From Rhodanobacter sp. AS-Z3 (lineage in GTDB: Bacteria > Pseudomonadota > Gammaproteobacteria > Xanthomonadales > Rhodanobacteraceae): a DNA stretch of 64,000 bases. Both the position numbers and the translations under genes were made by a program. Location of the stretch: positions 3,371,001 through 3,435,000 of the forward strand of contig NZ_CP119392.1 of the NCBI RefSeq assembly GCF_029224025.1, read 5' to 3'. The number at the start of each line of letters is the position of its first letter. Position 1 is the first letter of the stretch. The notes under the pieces were generated by a model. It saw only the letters and a program-made list of their open reading frames with translations, had not been told where the DNA came from and did no database searches. Positions 46,159-56,183 of the stretch are shown piece after piece.

Positions 46159-46812
46159 CTAGAAAAGCTCAACCTCACCCGTTATCGGATCATTTGCCAA
46201 ACGCTTGAGGTAACCCTTCTCATCAGCCACCAGTGCCACGTCGTCCTTGCGTCGCAACTGGCGCACGCGCGCCCGACCACTGTGCGGAAAGAACTGCACC
46301 TGCCGCGGATAGATATCACCCAGGTCAGATGCCACCAGGGTGAGGTTCTCGGTAGCGATATAACGCTGCGCAAACTCTATGTTGCGCTTGCCCACATCGC
46401 TCATCTGGGCCAACACCCTGCCGCCACCAAATATCTTGACGCGCATGTCGGCACGCTGACCACCCGCCTTGATGATGGAATTGATCAGTTGTTCCATGGC
46501 GTCGCTGCCGTACCGAGCAGCGCGACCGACGGTGGAGGACCAGCTGTCACGCTCACCCACCGGCTCGGGCAACATGAAGTGGTTCATGCCACCCAACCCA
46601 CGGCGCGCGTCGTGAATGCAAGCCGAAACGCACGAACCCAGCACTGTACTGACCAGCTCTTCCTGATCACTGACGTAGTACTCGCCCGGCAACACTTTCA
46701 CCGTCACGCAGGAATGGGTTGGGTCCCAGAACCGCCGCAGATGCTCAAAGCCGGGCGGTGCCGGGGAAACCACCGGTGTTGTCCGGCGTTCGGCAAGCCG
46801 AATGTTCATCAA
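46159..46812 (-). CDS. cheD: Chemoreceptor glutamine deamidase
   Basis: CheD deamidates receptor glutamines. The thiol-type active site is present: Cys in [12 protein letters not shown] and His in [10 protein letters not shown]. The 217-residue protein has an N-terminal extension of about 30 residues and ends GEVELF, like the receptor-like protein at 43783. The ATG at 46812 overlaps the cheR stop as ATGA. Confidence 0.93.
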   Translation of the reverse strand: MMNIRLAERRTTPVVSPAPPGFEHLRRFWDPTHSCVTVKVLPGEYYVSDQEELVSTVLGSCVSACIHDARRGLGGMNHFMLPEPVGERDSWSSTVGRAARYGSDAMEQLINSIIKAGGQRADMRVKIFGGGRVLAQMSDVGKRNIEFAQRYIATENLTLVASDLGDIYPRQVQFFPHSGRARVRQLRRKDDVALVADEKGYLKRLANDPITGEVELF

Positions 46813-47687
46813 CGATTTTTCCGGTAAACGGTGCGACCGATCAGCTCGAAATCATCGTTGATCCCATGCAGCGACTCGCTGTGCCCGAGAAACAGATAGC
46901 CCCCGATCGGCAGCAATTGCGCGTAGCGCTTGAACAGCTTCTGTTTCGTCGGCTGGTCGAAATAGATCACTACGTTGCGGCAGAAAATCGCGTCGAACGG
47001 CCCACTCATCGGCCAGTCATGCAGCAGGTTGAGCGGCTGAATGGTGACCAGTTCGCGCAGCCGGGGATGCACACTGGCCAGACCGTCGAACTCACCCGAG
47101 CCACGCAACAGCCAGCGACGGCGACGCTCGTCGCTGATGCCAGTAAGTCGATCCACCGGATACACGCCTTTGCGCGCAGTCTCCAGCGCCTGCGGCGACA
47201 GATCCGTGGCAAGAATCTTTGCGTCGACATTGGCGGCGCCGCGCTTTTCCAGCGCCTCGGCGAGCACCATGGCCAGCGCATACGGCTCTTCGCCGGTGGA
47301 GCATCCAGCCGACCAGATGCGCAGACGGTCTCCACCACGGCGCTTGTGATCGATCCAGCGCGGCAGCAGTTCGTCGATCAACAGATCGTAATGGTGCATC
47401 TCGCGAAAGAACGAGGTGACGTTGGTGCTGATCACGCTGGCAAGCTCGCCGAGCTCACCCTCCGGATCGTTGCGCAGAAGCTCGCAATAGCTGGCAAAGC
47501 TGGGCAGGCGCAGCGCTCGAAGACGGCGGAACAGGCGTCCCTGCACCAATTGTCGTTTGTGTTCACCCAGCGAAATACCCAGGTGGTCGTAGACGAACTG
47601 CCGCAGGAACGTGAATTCGGCATCACCCAAGGCCGGGCCTTTGCTTGCCGCCGATTCATCGTCAAGCGTAGCCGTCGTGGTGCTCAT
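46809..47687 (-). CDS. cheR: Chemotaxis protein methyltransferase
   Basis: CheR methylates receptor glutamates using S-adenosylmethionine. An N-terminal helical domain (about 20-95) precedes the Rossmann methyltransferase domain. IWSAGCSTGEEPYALAM is the SAM-binding motif, and FDAIFCRNVVIYFD is conserved. The start immediately follows the stop of the upstream receptor gene. Both transducers in this arm end in xWxxF, the CheR-docking tail. Confidence 0.96.
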   Translation of the reverse strand: MSTTTATLDDESAASKGPALGDAEFTFLRQFVYDHLGISLGEHKRQLVQGRLFRRLRALRLPSFASYCELLRNDPEGELGELASVISTNVTSFFREMHHYDLLIDELLPRWIDHKRRGGDRLRIWSAGCSTGEEPYALAMVLAEALEKRGAANVDAKILATDLSPQALETARKGVYPVDRLTGISDERRRRWLLRGSGEFDGLASVHPRLRELVTIQPLNLLHDWPMSGPFDAIFCRNVVIYFDQPTKQKLFKRYAQLLPIGGYLFLGHSESLHGINDDFELIGRTVYRKNR

Positions 47688-49415
47688 TCAGAACTCCTTC
47701 CACGCACCGCCACTGGTTTCGGCAACGGCTTTCCGGGCCGGTGCGGGCGAGGATTTGCGCACGGCGGCAAGCACAGCCTCGGTGGCAACCACCGCGCTGC
47801 GCGCAGCGCCTGCAGAGGAAGCAGAAACAGCGACGTCATTCTCGCCCAGCTTGAAGAAGCTCACCTGGCGACTAAGCTCACCAGCCTGCTCGTGCATCTG
47901 TCGCGCCGCGGCCGAGGCCTCTTCGACCAGCGCGGCATTCTGCTGGGTCACTTCATCCATTTGCATCACCGCATTGTTGACCTGATCGATGCCGGCAGAT
48001 TGTTCCTGACTGGCCGCTGCGATCTCGGCAACGATGTCGGTCACCTTTTTCACGCTTTCCACGATGTCGGACAATGCCTTGCCGGATTGGTTGACCAGTT
48101 CCGAACCGGTACGCACTTTTTCCTCACTGTCGTTGATCAGACTTTTGATCTCCTTGGCGGCGCCTGCGCTGCGCTGCGCCAGGCTGCGCACCTCGGACGC
48201 GACAACCGCAAAACCTCGACCCTGCTCACCGGCACGGGCAGCCTCGACGGCCGCGTTCAAAGCCAGCAAGTTGGTCTGGAAGGCAATCTCCTGGATCAAG
48301 CCCACGATGTCACCGATCTTGCGGCTGGACACATCGATCTCGCCCATGGCCGCAATGGCCTTGGCCGCCACCTGACCACCCAACTCCGCCTGTTCGCGCG
48401 CACCGACAGCGAGCTGATTGGCGTGGCTGGCATTTTCCGCATTCTGCTTCACGGTGGAGGTCATCTCCTCCATCGAAGACGCCGTTTCCTCCAGACTGGA
48501 GGCCTGTTCCTGAGTGCGCGAGCTGAGGTCGTCATTGCCACGCGCAATCTGCTGGGCTGCGGTACTTACCGCTTCGGCGCCCTCGTGAACCTCACCCACA
48601 ATGTCACTCAACCGCTCATCCATGACCCGGAAGGCTTCGATGAGTTTGCCCAGTTCGTCATTTCTGACAACCTGGATTTTGTGACCCAGTTGTCCCTGCG
48701 CAATGGCGTTGGCATAACCGATCGCCCGGCTCAGCCGGGTGGTGATCGAGCGAATCAGCAACACCGCGAGAATCAGCGCCACCAGCAAACCGGCCAGCAA
48801 TGACGCCACGGTGATATTGCGCACGAATTCGTAGGATTTCTGTTGCTTCAGGTAAGTCTGCTGCGCAATCGCGCGCTGCTGCTCGTTGACCTTCTCCAGC
48901 CGGCTCTGTCGGTCCAGCATCAACGGCCGCAACTGCATGTCCAGCAGATCGGGCGAGCTTTCGTCCTTGGCCGCCAGCGCGTCGAGCAAGTCCTTGCTGT
49001 TGGACTTCATATCGGCATCGGTTGCCGTCCAATCCTTGTACAACTTTTCCACCGAGCCATCCATCGGAATGGCTTCAAGCTTCTTGCGCGCCTGCAGGAT
49101 GTCGAGCTGCGCCTTGTTGAAGTCGTCGATCTTCTGCTTCATCTGATCAGGCTGGTTGATCAGCGTGGTAGCCGCACCCAACGCGATGTACGACAACAGC
49201 GACCGCCCGGCGATGATGGAAACCAGATTCGCTGGCACCAATTCATCTTCGTAGATCTTTCTGGTTCCGTCATTTTGCATCTTCATGGCGCCAAGGCCGA
49301 TCACCGCCCCCACGATCAGCATGACCCCAAGCAACCCCAGCACACTGATAAGGCGGACCTTGACGCTCAACGTCGGCAATGTGGCAACACGCGTCAGAAT
49401 ATTCTTGATCTTCAT
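47688..49415 (-). CDS. Methyl-accepting chemotaxis protein, four-helix-bundle sensor type
   Basis: A 575-residue receptor. The first membrane helix is about residues 20-42, followed by a helical periplasmic domain of ~150 residues of the 4HB type. The second membrane helix is about 198-220, then HAMP, methylation helices and the tip [21 protein letters not shown]. The last residues GGAWKEF form an xWxxF CheR/CheB docking tail. The ATG at 49415 (MKIKNIL) has GGAAG upstream. Ligand unknown. Confidence 0.95.
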   Translation of the reverse strand: MKIKNILTRVATLPTLSVKVRLISVLGLLGVMLIVGAVIGLGAMKMQNDGTRKIYEDELVPANLVSIIAGRSLLSYIALGAATTLINQPDQMKQKIDDFNKAQLDILQARKKLEAIPMDGSVEKLYKDWTATDADMKSNSKDLLDALAAKDESSPDLLDMQLRPLMLDRQSRLEKVNEQQRAIAQQTYLKQQKSYEFVRNITVASLLAGLLVALILAVLLIRSITTRLSRAIGYANAIAQGQLGHKIQVVRNDELGKLIEAFRVMDERLSDIVGEVHEGAEAVSTAAQQIARGNDDLSSRTQEQASSLEETASSMEEMTSTVKQNAENASHANQLAVGAREQAELGGQVAAKAIAAMGEIDVSSRKIGDIVGLIQEIAFQTNLLALNAAVEAARAGEQGRGFAVVASEVRSLAQRSAGAAKEIKSLINDSEEKVRTGSELVNQSGKALSDIVESVKKVTDIVAEIAAASQEQSAGIDQVNNAVMQMDEVTQQNAALVEEASAAARQMHEQAGELSRQVSFFKLGENDVAVSASSAGAARSAVVATEAVLAAVRKSSPAPARKAVAETSGGAWKEF

Positions 49416-49428
49416 TGATCTTCCAGGT

Positions 49429-49935
49429 TCAAGCGGCAACTTCGACTTCCTGGACGTGCGATAGCGCAGCGTCCAGTTTTTCAACCTCGTCAGGACGCAT
49501 CAGCTTTTCCACGTCCAGCAGCATCACCATGCGCTCGACATGGGTTGCCAGACCCTTCAGGTACCGGGTTTCCACCACCGCGCCCATGTCCGGTACCGGC
49601 TTGATCGCTGCCGGGTCGATGTCGACCACGTCGGACACGGCATCAACCACGATGCCGAACAGGCGTTCGGCCACGGCCACAATGATGACCACGGTGCTGT
49701 CGCCATAGGCTTCGCGCTCCAGACCGAAACGCAGACGCAAGTCCATGATCGGGACAATCGCGCCACGCAGATTCAGCACGCCGAGCAGATAGGCCGGCGT
49801 CTGGGGAATGCGGGTGACCCTTGACCAGCCACGAATTTCCCGCACGGACAGAATGTCGACGCCGTATTCCTCACCCGCCAGGTTGAAGGTCAGTTGCTGC
49901 ACGGTCGGCGCCGTGCCCTGGTCGTTCTCATACAT
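49429..49935 (-). CDS. cheW: Chemotaxis coupling protein CheW
   Basis: A 168-residue CheW linking receptors to Che[36 protein letters not shown] and a conserved C-terminal half fit the SH3-like fold. It starts the operon read from a sigma-28-type promoter at 49983-50009, about 40 nt upstream of the ATG. Confidence 0.96.
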   Translation of the reverse strand: MYENDQGTAPTVQQLTFNLAGEEYGVDILSVREIRGWSRVTRIPQTPAYLLGVLNLRGAIVPIMDLRLRFGLEREAYGDSTVVIIVAVAERLFGIVVDAVSDVVDIDPAAIKPVPDMGAVVETRYLKGLATHVERMVMLLDVEKLMRPDEVEKLDAALSHVQEVEVAA

Positions 49936-49982
49936 GGAAGGGTCACCTCATGAGGGGCTTGCGAATGCGATTTTCCCCAACT

Positions 49983-50009
49983 GTGTCGGCGAGAAAGCCC
50001 GAAACTTGA
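49983..50009 (-). promoter_or_regulatory. Sigma-28-type promoter of the cheW-mcp-cheRDB operon
   Basis: On the minus strand TCAAGTTT-N11-GCCGACAC matches the FliA consensus at 7 of 8 (-35) and 6 of 8 (-10), with an exact 11-bp spacer. The predicted leader is about 40 nt. Confidence 0.75.
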
Positions 50010-50047
50010 GTACGCATCCCGACGCTGCCGAAAGCTGGCTGGGCAGG

Positions 50048-51085
50048 TCAAAATGCCCATTCGGTCCACAGGCCTGCTTCGTTGCTGGTACGCATCAGGT
50101 TTCCGGCGCTCTCCAGTGCGTTGTGCTTGAGAACCAAGGCCAGCCGCAGTTTCTTCAACGGCTTCCACTCCACGCCGGCATCGGCATAAGTAGACTTGCG
50201 CGACGGGGTAAGCAGGCGATTCGGCTTGCTGTAGTCGTAGCGCGCAAACACGCTCCATCGGGGTGCTATCCGCAGGCTCGCCCAGCTCGACCAATTGCTT
50301 GCCCGGTCGCTTTGCACGGTGTACAGATTCGCCCAATTGCTGGCATAGGCGTAACGCGCACCAAAGCGCCAGATGTCATCGGCATACGCCGCCATCAGGT
50401 CGATGCGACGAGCAGTGTGGTACAGCGGCCGCAGAGGATCATCGTTGGCGGCCAGTTGGCCATCGTAGCCACCCAGTGCCAACACCGTGTTTTTGCTGGT
50501 GTGCCACGCCAGCAGCGCCTCAACGTCGGCGCGATGACCGTGAGTGGGCTCTTTGTAACCACCGCCGCTCACCACCGACACAGCCAGATCCACTGTCGGC
50601 GCCAGCCGGGTTTTCAAGTGCACGCCCCAATCCGCCACGCTGTCGATTTTTTGCATCGATGTACCGATCGAATCAACGTAGCGATAGCCATACCATTGAC
50701 TATTGAAGGCCAGCAGCGGCATGTCGTCGACGCCGACGCGTACCACGGTGGCAGGGCCAAACTTGCGCTGCACGTAGAGGTGCTTTATCCAAAAATCGGC
50801 ATCGGGATGGCCCCGCAGCCAGTTGATGTCGGTGGTGAGGTGTGCCGACCAGACCGGATCGAAGGCATAGTCCGCATCCAGATAGAGTCGCTTCAGGTCA
50901 GCATCCGGCGCGCTGCCTTGGGTATGTGCGACATGGTTGTTCTGCTGCAACTGACTGATGTCGGCAAACAGCTTGCCACCGAAGGTGAAGTCAGCTGCGT
51001 GGGTACTTGCGCAGGTCAGGCTCAACACGGAGACAAGCACCAATGCTGAAACTCCGCGTCGGGCTGATGGCGGCAAGGTATGCAT
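50048..51085 (-). CDS. Outer-membrane beta-barrel protein, porin-like
   Basis: A 345-residue secreted protein. The signal peptide is cleaved near THAADF; the rest is alternating beta-strand sequence ending in the barrel-type terminal Phe (LWTEWAF). The layout resembles phosphate- or carbohydrate-type porins of 14-18 strands, but I do not recognise a specific family. It sits between a receptor gene and cheW. No sigma-28 promoter was found for it. The ATG at 51085 is preferred over 51127. Confidence 0.75.
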   Translation of the reverse strand: MHTLPPSARRGVSALVLVSVLSLTCASTHAADFTFGGKLFADISQLQQNNHVAHTQGSAPDADLKRLYLDADYAFDPVWSAHLTTDINWLRGHPDADFWIKHLYVQRKFGPATVVRVGVDDMPLLAFNSQWYGYRYVDSIGTSMQKIDSVADWGVHLKTRLAPTVDLAVSVVSGGGYKEPTHGHRADVEALLAWHTSKNTVLALGGYDGQLAANDDPLRPLYHTARRIDLMAAYADDIWRFGARYAYASNWANLYTVQSDRASNWSSWASLRIAPRWSVFARYDYSKPNRLLTPSRKSTYADAGVEWKPLKKLRLALVLKHNALESAGNLMRTSNEAGLWTEWAF

Positions 51086-51229
51086 GGAAATTCCTTGATT
51101 GCTTGCCCGTCGTGCCAGCGCCATCATCGATGGCCAGCTTGTCCGAATTACGACCGGCGGTGATTCAGCAGCGATGGCCGCACCAAGCTGCCATCGCTTT
51201 ACCGAAATGTTCGATCATGGGGTGTCGAC

Positions 51230-52966
51230 TCAGAACTCAGTCCATGCGCCAGATGAACTAGCGGCCGCCTTGGCCGAAGCCGGCCGCGAGGCTTCTGCGC
51301 CCTGCCCGGCGGCAGCCTTGCGCGGCAGTGATGCCACGCGAGGCGCCGCGGAAGAAGCCACCACCGCCAGCGGCAACAGAGCCGCCTCGGCTGTTCCGTC
51401 CAAACGGAAAAAGGTCATTTGTCGCTGCAGCTCGCCGGCCTGATCCTGCATGGCGCGCGCCGCTGCCGAGGCCTCTTCGACCAACGCAGCGTTCTGCTGG
51501 GTCACCTCGTCCATCTGCATGACCGCGCGGTTCACCTGGTCGATGCCGGTGGATTGCTCCTGACTGGCCGCGGCGATCTCCGCCACGATGTCGGTAACCT
51601 TTTTCACGCTGTCCACGATGTCAGCCAGCGCCGTGCCGGACTGGTCCACCAGTTCACTACCTGCCTGAACCTTTTCGACGCTTTCGTTGATCAGCCCCTT
51701 GATTTCCTTCGCTGCCGACGCGCTGCGCTGAGACAGATTGCGCACCTCGCTAGCTACCACGGCAAAGCCGCGGCCCTGCTCACCAGCACGGGCCGCCTCC
51801 ACCGCCGCATTCAACGACAGCAGGTTGGTCTGGAACGCAATCTCGTCAATCAGGCCCACGATATCGGCGATCTTCCGGCTCGACGCGTTGATCTCACCCA
51901 TCGCGGCCACCGCCTGTGCCGCCACCTTGCCGCCACGTTCGGCCTGCTCGCGGGCGCCACTGGCCAGTTGGCTGGCAAAACTGGCGTTCTCCGCATTCTG
52001 CTTCACGGTGGAGGTCATCTCCTCCATCGACGCGGCGGTCTCCTCAAGGCTGGAGGCCTGTTCCTGCGTACGCTGGCTCAAATCATCATTGCCCTTGGCG
52101 ATCTGCCGGGCTGCCGTGCTCACCGCATCGGAACCCTCCTGAACCTCGGCGACGATACTGATCAGCTTGTCGCGCATTCGCACCAACTCACCCAACAAGC
52201 TGCCTTCGGCAAACGTCTTGCCGCCGTCATCCTTGTTGAGATCTCCATTGGCTATGCGTGCCGCCATGGAAAGGGCGAAGTCGGGTTCGCCGCCAATGCT
52301 CTTGCGAATGCTGCTCATCGACAGCCACACCAGCAAGGTGACCAGGAAGGCGATCGCACCTGCTTCTGCCAGGTGAACTTCAAGCGATTCCCTGAACTGG
52401 GCGTTGATGTCGTCGTAATACGCCCCAGCGGCCAGGTTCAGGTTCCACGGCTTGAACAGTTGTGAATAGGTAACCTTGTCCTTGGTGCTGCCATCCGGCA
52501 TTTTCTGCACATAGGTGATCAGATCGTGGCCAGCCTTGACGTCACCCTCGGACATGAGTCGATAGTGCTGCATGCCGTTGGCGTCAGTCTCTGCACTGAC
52601 ATCCTTGCCAGTCCAGTTCGGGCGCAGCGGATGCATGCGCATGACCAAGTCGGTGTCGAACACGAAGATGTAGCCGGCACCCTTGTTCCAGCGCATCTCG
52701 CTGATTTGCGCCAGCGCCAGCTTCTGGGCCTCGACCTCGCTGAACTCGCCTTTGACGGCACGCTCATGAAATCCATTGGCTACAGACGAGGATGCCTCGA
52801 TCGTGCTGCGCAACGTGTCCTCGAGCCCTTGCATCTGCCGGGCACGAGTGGCAAATGCGCCAAGCACCGTGAGGGTGACCAAGCCGGCTATCACCGCTGC
52901 CACCACCAGCGCCACCCGCGCGTTGAGACTCATTCGGCTGAACGACCAACGCTTGAGTGAACGCAT
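51230..52966 (-). CDS. Methyl-accepting chemotaxis protein with single Cache sensor
   Basis: A 578-residue receptor. The first membrane helix is about 16-38, and the periplasmic sCache_2-type domain about 45-190 ([46 protein letters not shown]). The second membrane helix is about 203-225, then HAMP and the signalling hairpin with tip [21 protein letters not shown]. It ends SGAWTEF, an xWxxF tail. sCache_2 domains usually bind small organic acids. Its signalling half is nearly identical to that of the receptor at 47688. Confidence 0.95.
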   Translation of the reverse strand: MRSLKRWSFSRMSLNARVALVVAAVIAGLVTLTVLGAFATRARQMQGLEDTLRSTIEASSSVANGFHERAVKGEFSEVEAQKLALAQISEMRWNKGAGYIFVFDTDLVMRMHPLRPNWTGKDVSAETDANGMQHYRLMSEGDVKAGHDLITYVQKMPDGSTKDKVTYSQLFKPWNLNLAAGAYYDDINAQFRESLEVHLAEAGAIAFLVTLLVWLSMSSIRKSIGGEPDFALSMAARIANGDLNKDDGGKTFAEGSLLGELVRMRDKLISIVAEVQEGSDAVSTAARQIAKGNDDLSQRTQEQASSLEETAASMEEMTSTVKQNAENASFASQLASGAREQAERGGKVAAQAVAAMGEINASSRKIADIVGLIDEIAFQTNLLSLNAAVEAARAGEQGRGFAVVASEVRNLSQRSASAAKEIKGLINESVEKVQAGSELVDQSGTALADIVDSVKKVTDIVAEIAAASQEQSTGIDQVNRAVMQMDEVTQQNAALVEEASAAARAMQDQAGELQRQMTFFRLDGTAEAALLPLAVVASSAAPRVASLPRKAAAGQGAEASRPASAKAAASSSGAWTEF

Positions 52967-53229
52967 ATCGCAGACCCCTCGAAACCGCAGGAAACCAACA
53001 CTCGAACTGGCCGAACCTATCGAGCCGGGAAAGACCGATGCGTGGGCATAGAAACGTCAGGCACCCCGAAAACGCCAGTAGCAAAAACACGTGCATCAAA
53101 AACAAGAAGGCTCGGGTCAGAAGGGCATCACGGCGATTTCGAGCACCAGAAAAACGCAACGCCACGTTCAGGCCACGACACTTTCGTCACCGCCGCCCCC
53201 GTTTCACCGCGCCGTGTTGATGAGCGCGA

Positions 53230-55227
53230 TCAAGCGGCCTTGCTTCGCTGCTGACCCAGACGTACCACTCCACTGACATCAACGATCAGCGCAACCGATC
53301 CATCGCTGAGAATGGTGGCGCCAGAAATACCCTGGACGCGCTGGTAATGCGCCTCCAGCGACTTCACCACGGCCTGTTGCTGACCCAGCAAATCATCCAC
53401 CAGCAAGCCGACGCGCTTGCCCTCTTCCTCGACTACCACCACGATGCCTTGCTCGATGTTGGTAATTGCGTCCTGGCAACCAAACGAGCGGTACAGACGC
53501 ATGATCGGCAGGTAGGATTCGCGAAAATGGAACACTTCGCCGCCACCGGCGATTTTGCGGATCATGTCGGGCTGCAGGCGCAGCGATTCGATGATCGAGA
53601 TCAACGGCACGATGTAGCGCTCGCCACCCACCGCCGTGACCAGACCATCGATGATGGCCAGCGTCAGCGGCAGCGAGATGGTGAACACACTGCCCTTGCC
53701 GGTCTGGCTGCGCACACCGACGGTGCCGCCAAGATCGCGCACATTGCGTCGCACGACATCCATGCCGACGCCACGTCCGGAAAGATCGGTAGCCTGTGCC
53801 GCCGTGGAGAAACCCGGCTGAAAGATCAGTTCCGCCACTTCGGCGTCATCGAGTTCCTGGCCGACCCGGATCAAGCCGCGCTGCTCGGCCTTGCTGATGA
53901 TCGCGGCGCGGTTCAGACCCGCGCCGTCGTCGCTGATCTGCACCACGATATTGCCACCTTCGTGGTAGGCATCCAGGCGCAGCGTGCCGGTTTCCGACTT
54001 GCCGGCGGCGCGACGCTTCTCGGGTGACTCCAGGCCGTGATCGATCGCGTTGCGCACCAGATGTACCAGCGGGTCGCCGATCTTTTCCAGCACCGTCTTG
54101 TCCAGCTCGGTGTGTTCGCCATGCAGTTCCAGTTTGACCTGCTTGCCGAGCTTGTTTTCTAGATCACGCACCAAGCGCGGGAATCGATTGAATACCGAGC
54201 CAATCGGCAGCATGCGTATCCGCATCACGCTTTCCTGCAACTCACGCGTGTTGCGCTCCAGCTGCAGCAGACCTTCGCGCATCCGCTCCAGCTGCGATGG
54301 GTCGAAGTTTTCGGCGATGTCACTGAGCATGGACTGGGTGATCACCAGCTCGCCCATCATGTTGATCAGGGCATCCACCTTGTCGATGCCTACGCGAATC
54401 GAGCCGCCATCGCTGGAGGCCGAGGCCGTCTCACGCACCGCCCGCGGTGTCGAGCCCGCCTTCGGCGCCACCGCAGCAGGTGCCGCAGGCGCCGGCTCAG
54501 CGGCCGCAGTCGCCTCCACCGGATCGATGGAAAGTTCACAGTCGCCGTCGACCCAGTCAAATACCGCAGCAACGTCTGCTCGGGTTACTGACGCGTGCAA
54601 GCGCAGCTCCCAACCCAGGTAGCACTGACCCGGGTCGAGCTGGGCCAGTTGCGCGGGTGCCGCTTCAACGACAAAGGCGCGCAGCACTTCCAGCCGACCC
54701 AATTGCTGCAATTCCCGAAACAGTCGCAGCGGGTCATTACCGGTTTGCAACAAGTGTGGCAAGGCGATGAAACGGATGTTCCAGGCTTCCACCTGAGCGG
54801 CCTTCGGTGCAGCAACCACGGCTGCCGCTGCGGGCTCTCCACTGACGAGGGTATTGAGCTCGACGCGGAGCGCCTCGCTTTCAGCGTCCGCCACAGGTTC
54901 GCCACTGCGCGATCGCGCCAGCATCGCGCGCAGACAATCCACCGATCGCAGCAACATGTCGATCAGTTCGGCATCCACGCCTCGCCGCTCGCTGCGCACC
55001 TCTTCCAGCAGCGACTCCGCCACGTGAGTGAACGCCGCCACGTCGGTAAAGCCGAAGGTGGCGGCGCCGCCCTTGATCGAGTGTGCGGCACGGAAAATGG
55101 TGTGGACCAGTTCGGTGTCGGTCGATCCCGAGTCCAGTGCCAGCAACGCCACTTCCATCGCGTCCAGCCCTTCCTGGCTCTCTTCGAAGAAGGTCTTGTG
55201 GAATTGACTCAGATCGACGGTGCTCAT
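53230..55227 (-). CDS. cheA: Chemotaxis histidine kinase CheA (P2-containing)
   Basis: A 665-residue CheA. P1 HPt has His in FRAAHSIKGGAATFGF (about residue 49). A P2-like response-regulator-binding domain is about 150-240 (WNIRFIALPHLLQTGNDP). P3 dimerisation has GELVITQSMLSDIAENF. P4 has the N box HLVRNAIDHGLE, G1 DDGAGL and G2 GRGVGMDVV. P5 is CheW-like at the C terminus. It follows cheY by 9 nt and is followed by the Cache receptor. It is distinct from the second CheA at 60404. Confidence 0.96.
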   Translation of the reverse strand: MSTVDLSQFHKTFFEESQEGLDAMEVALLALDSGSTDTELVHTIFRAAHSIKGGAATFGFTDVAAFTHVAESLLEEVRSERRGVDAELIDMLLRSVDCLRAMLARSRSGEPVADAESEALRVELNTLVSGEPAAAAVVAAPKAAQVEAWNIRFIALPHLLQTGNDPLRLFRELQQLGRLEVLRAFVVEAAPAQLAQLDPGQCYLGWELRLHASVTRADVAAVFDWVDGDCELSIDPVEATAAAEPAPAAPAAVAPKAGSTPRAVRETASASSDGGSIRVGIDKVDALINMMGELVITQSMLSDIAENFDPSQLERMREGLLQLERNTRELQESVMRIRMLPIGSVFNRFPRLVRDLENKLGKQVKLELHGEHTELDKTVLEKIGDPLVHLVRNAIDHGLESPEKRRAAGKSETGTLRLDAYHEGGNIVVQISDDGAGLNRAAIISKAEQRGLIRVGQELDDAEVAELIFQPGFSTAAQATDLSGRGVGMDVVRRNVRDLGGTVGVRSQTGKGSVFTISLPLTLAIIDGLVTAVGGERYIVPLISIIESLRLQPDMIRKIAGGGEVFHFRESYLPIMRLYRSFGCQDAITNIEQGIVVVVEEEGKRVGLLVDDLLGQQQAVVKSLEAHYQRVQGISGATILSDGSVALIVDVSGVVRLGQQRSKAA

Positions 55228-55236
55228 GGGTGTTCC

Positions 55237-55599
55237 TCAGCCCAGGACGCGCTTGACAGTGGCCAGCAACTGCTCCGGATCGAACGGCTTGACCAGCCAG
55301 CCGGTAGCGCCGGCTGCCTTGCCTTCCATCTTTCTTTCGGTATGCGATTCAGTGGTCAGCATCAGGATCGGCACGCCCTTGTAGGCATCCAGCGCGCGCA
55401 ACGCACGTACCATCGAAATGCCGTCCATCACCGGCATGTTGACGTCGGCCAAAACCAGCGCGAACGCGTTTTCACGCGCGGCATCCAGCCCCAGTTGACC
55501 ATTCTCCGCCTCGGTCACTTCGTAGCCGGCGCCGCGCAAAGTGAAGGCCACCATGCCACGCATCGAAGCCGAGTCGTCTACCGCAAGAATCTTTGCCAT
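55237..55599 (-). CDS. cheY: CheY-like response regulator
   Basis: A 120-residue single receiver domain: acidic pair Asp8-Asp9, phospho-acceptor Asp52 (LVLADVNMPVMDG), Thr82/Thr83 switch region and Lys104 (LVKPFD). The ATG at 55599 has AGGTGG upstream; a frame opening at 55614 overlaps the STAS stop. It resembles the CheY of dedicated chemotaxis operons more than the motor CheY at 62924. Confidence 0.93.
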   Translation of the reverse strand: MAKILAVDDSASMRGMVAFTLRGAGYEVTEAENGQLGLDAARENAFALVLADVNMPVMDGISMVRALRALDAYKGVPILMLTTESHTERKMEGKAAGATGWLVKPFDPEQLLATVKRVLG

Positions 55600-55613
55600 G
55601 CTGCCACCTCGCA

Positions 55614-55973
55614 TCAGGCCGACGTTGCCGCCGGCAGGTTCAATAACTGTTCAAGACCGAGGACGCCCGCCGCCTCGTCCAGGATTTCATGGGTGCCGCG
55701 CCATACCAGGGTGCCGCCGTGTTGCTCCAGCTCACGCCGGAACAGCACCAGCAACTGGAGCGCCGCGGTATCCACACGCTCAAGCTCCGTCGAATCGATC
55801 ACGATCTCGCCGGCCTGCAGTACCGCTTCCAGTTGCGCCTTCAACGCCGTCTGGGCACCCAAACGGCAGTCGGCCGGAAGCCGGATGACCGAGATGGCAG
55901 CACTGTCTGCAGCCGAAGCCGTCACGGGCGGATGATCCGCCGCATGCAGTTTTTCCGTTCGCTTGCCGCCCAT
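55614..55973 (-). CDS. STAS-domain protein heading the cheY-cheA operon
   Basis: A STAS-domain protein of 119 residues from ATG 55973 (MGGKRTEKL). The core IVIDSTELERVDTAALQLLV has Asp-Thr at the switch position instead of Asp-Ser, so Thr may be the phospho-site. The longer frame from ATG 56012 is unlikely because a sigma-28 -10 element at 56016-56023 would start transcription at about that codon. GTGGAG lies 8 nt before 55973. STAS proteins at this place are common in chemotaxis operons of relatives, with unclear roles. Confidence 0.82.
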   Translation of the reverse strand: MGGKRTEKLHAADHPPVTASAADSAAISVIRLPADCRLGAQTALKAQLEAVLQAGEIVIDSTELERVDTAALQLLVLFRRELEQHGGTLVWRGTHEILDEAAGVLGLEQLLNLPAATSA

Positions 55974-56015
55974 GCCAATGACTCCACGCATTACAAGCAT
56001 GCGCTTGCTCATCGT

Positions 56016-56042
56016 TTATCGACCGATCACCGATTCGCTTTA
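56016..56042 (-). promoter_or_regulatory. Sigma-28-type promoter of the STAS-cheY-cheA operon
   Basis: Minus-strand TAAAGCGA-N11-GTCGATAA matches the FliA consensus, with 5 of 8 at -35 (TAAAG intact) and 7 of 8 at -10, and an exact 11-bp spacer. It is back to back with the fliK promoter at 56109-56135. Confidence 0.75.
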
Positions 56043-56055
56043 GCGGGACTTTGAA

Positions 56056-56079
56056 GTGCCACGTCGACAGACGTGGCAC
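56056..56079. promoter_or_regulatory. Perfect palindrome between divergent sigma-28 promoters
   Basis: GTGCCACGTC, GACA, GACGTGGCAC: exact 10-bp arms just upstream of the -35 of the STAS operon and 30 bp from the -35 of fliK. It is placed to act as an operator for both, or could be a chance stem. Confidence 0.5.
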
Positions 56080-56108
56080 ACCGGCGAAACTTTGCCTTGA
56101 ATCCGCAC

Positions 56109-56135
56109 TCAAGTATTCCGGGATTTGGCCGATGT
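56109..56135 (+). promoter_or_regulatory. Sigma-28-type promoter of fliK
   Basis: TCAAGTAT-N11-GCCGATGT matches the FliA consensus at 6 of 8 in each element with an exact 11-bp spacer. The predicted start is about 42 nt before the proposed TTG start codon at 56184. Confidence 0.7.
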
Positions 56136-56183
56136 ATCCTCGATCGCCCTTTTGCCGCCCCGCGTCTAACGCAGGAACCCTGC

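Noticed and set aside
46719..48803. 694-residue open frame on the plus strand
   Set aside because: Antisense to cheD, cheR and a receptor gene, all well supported.
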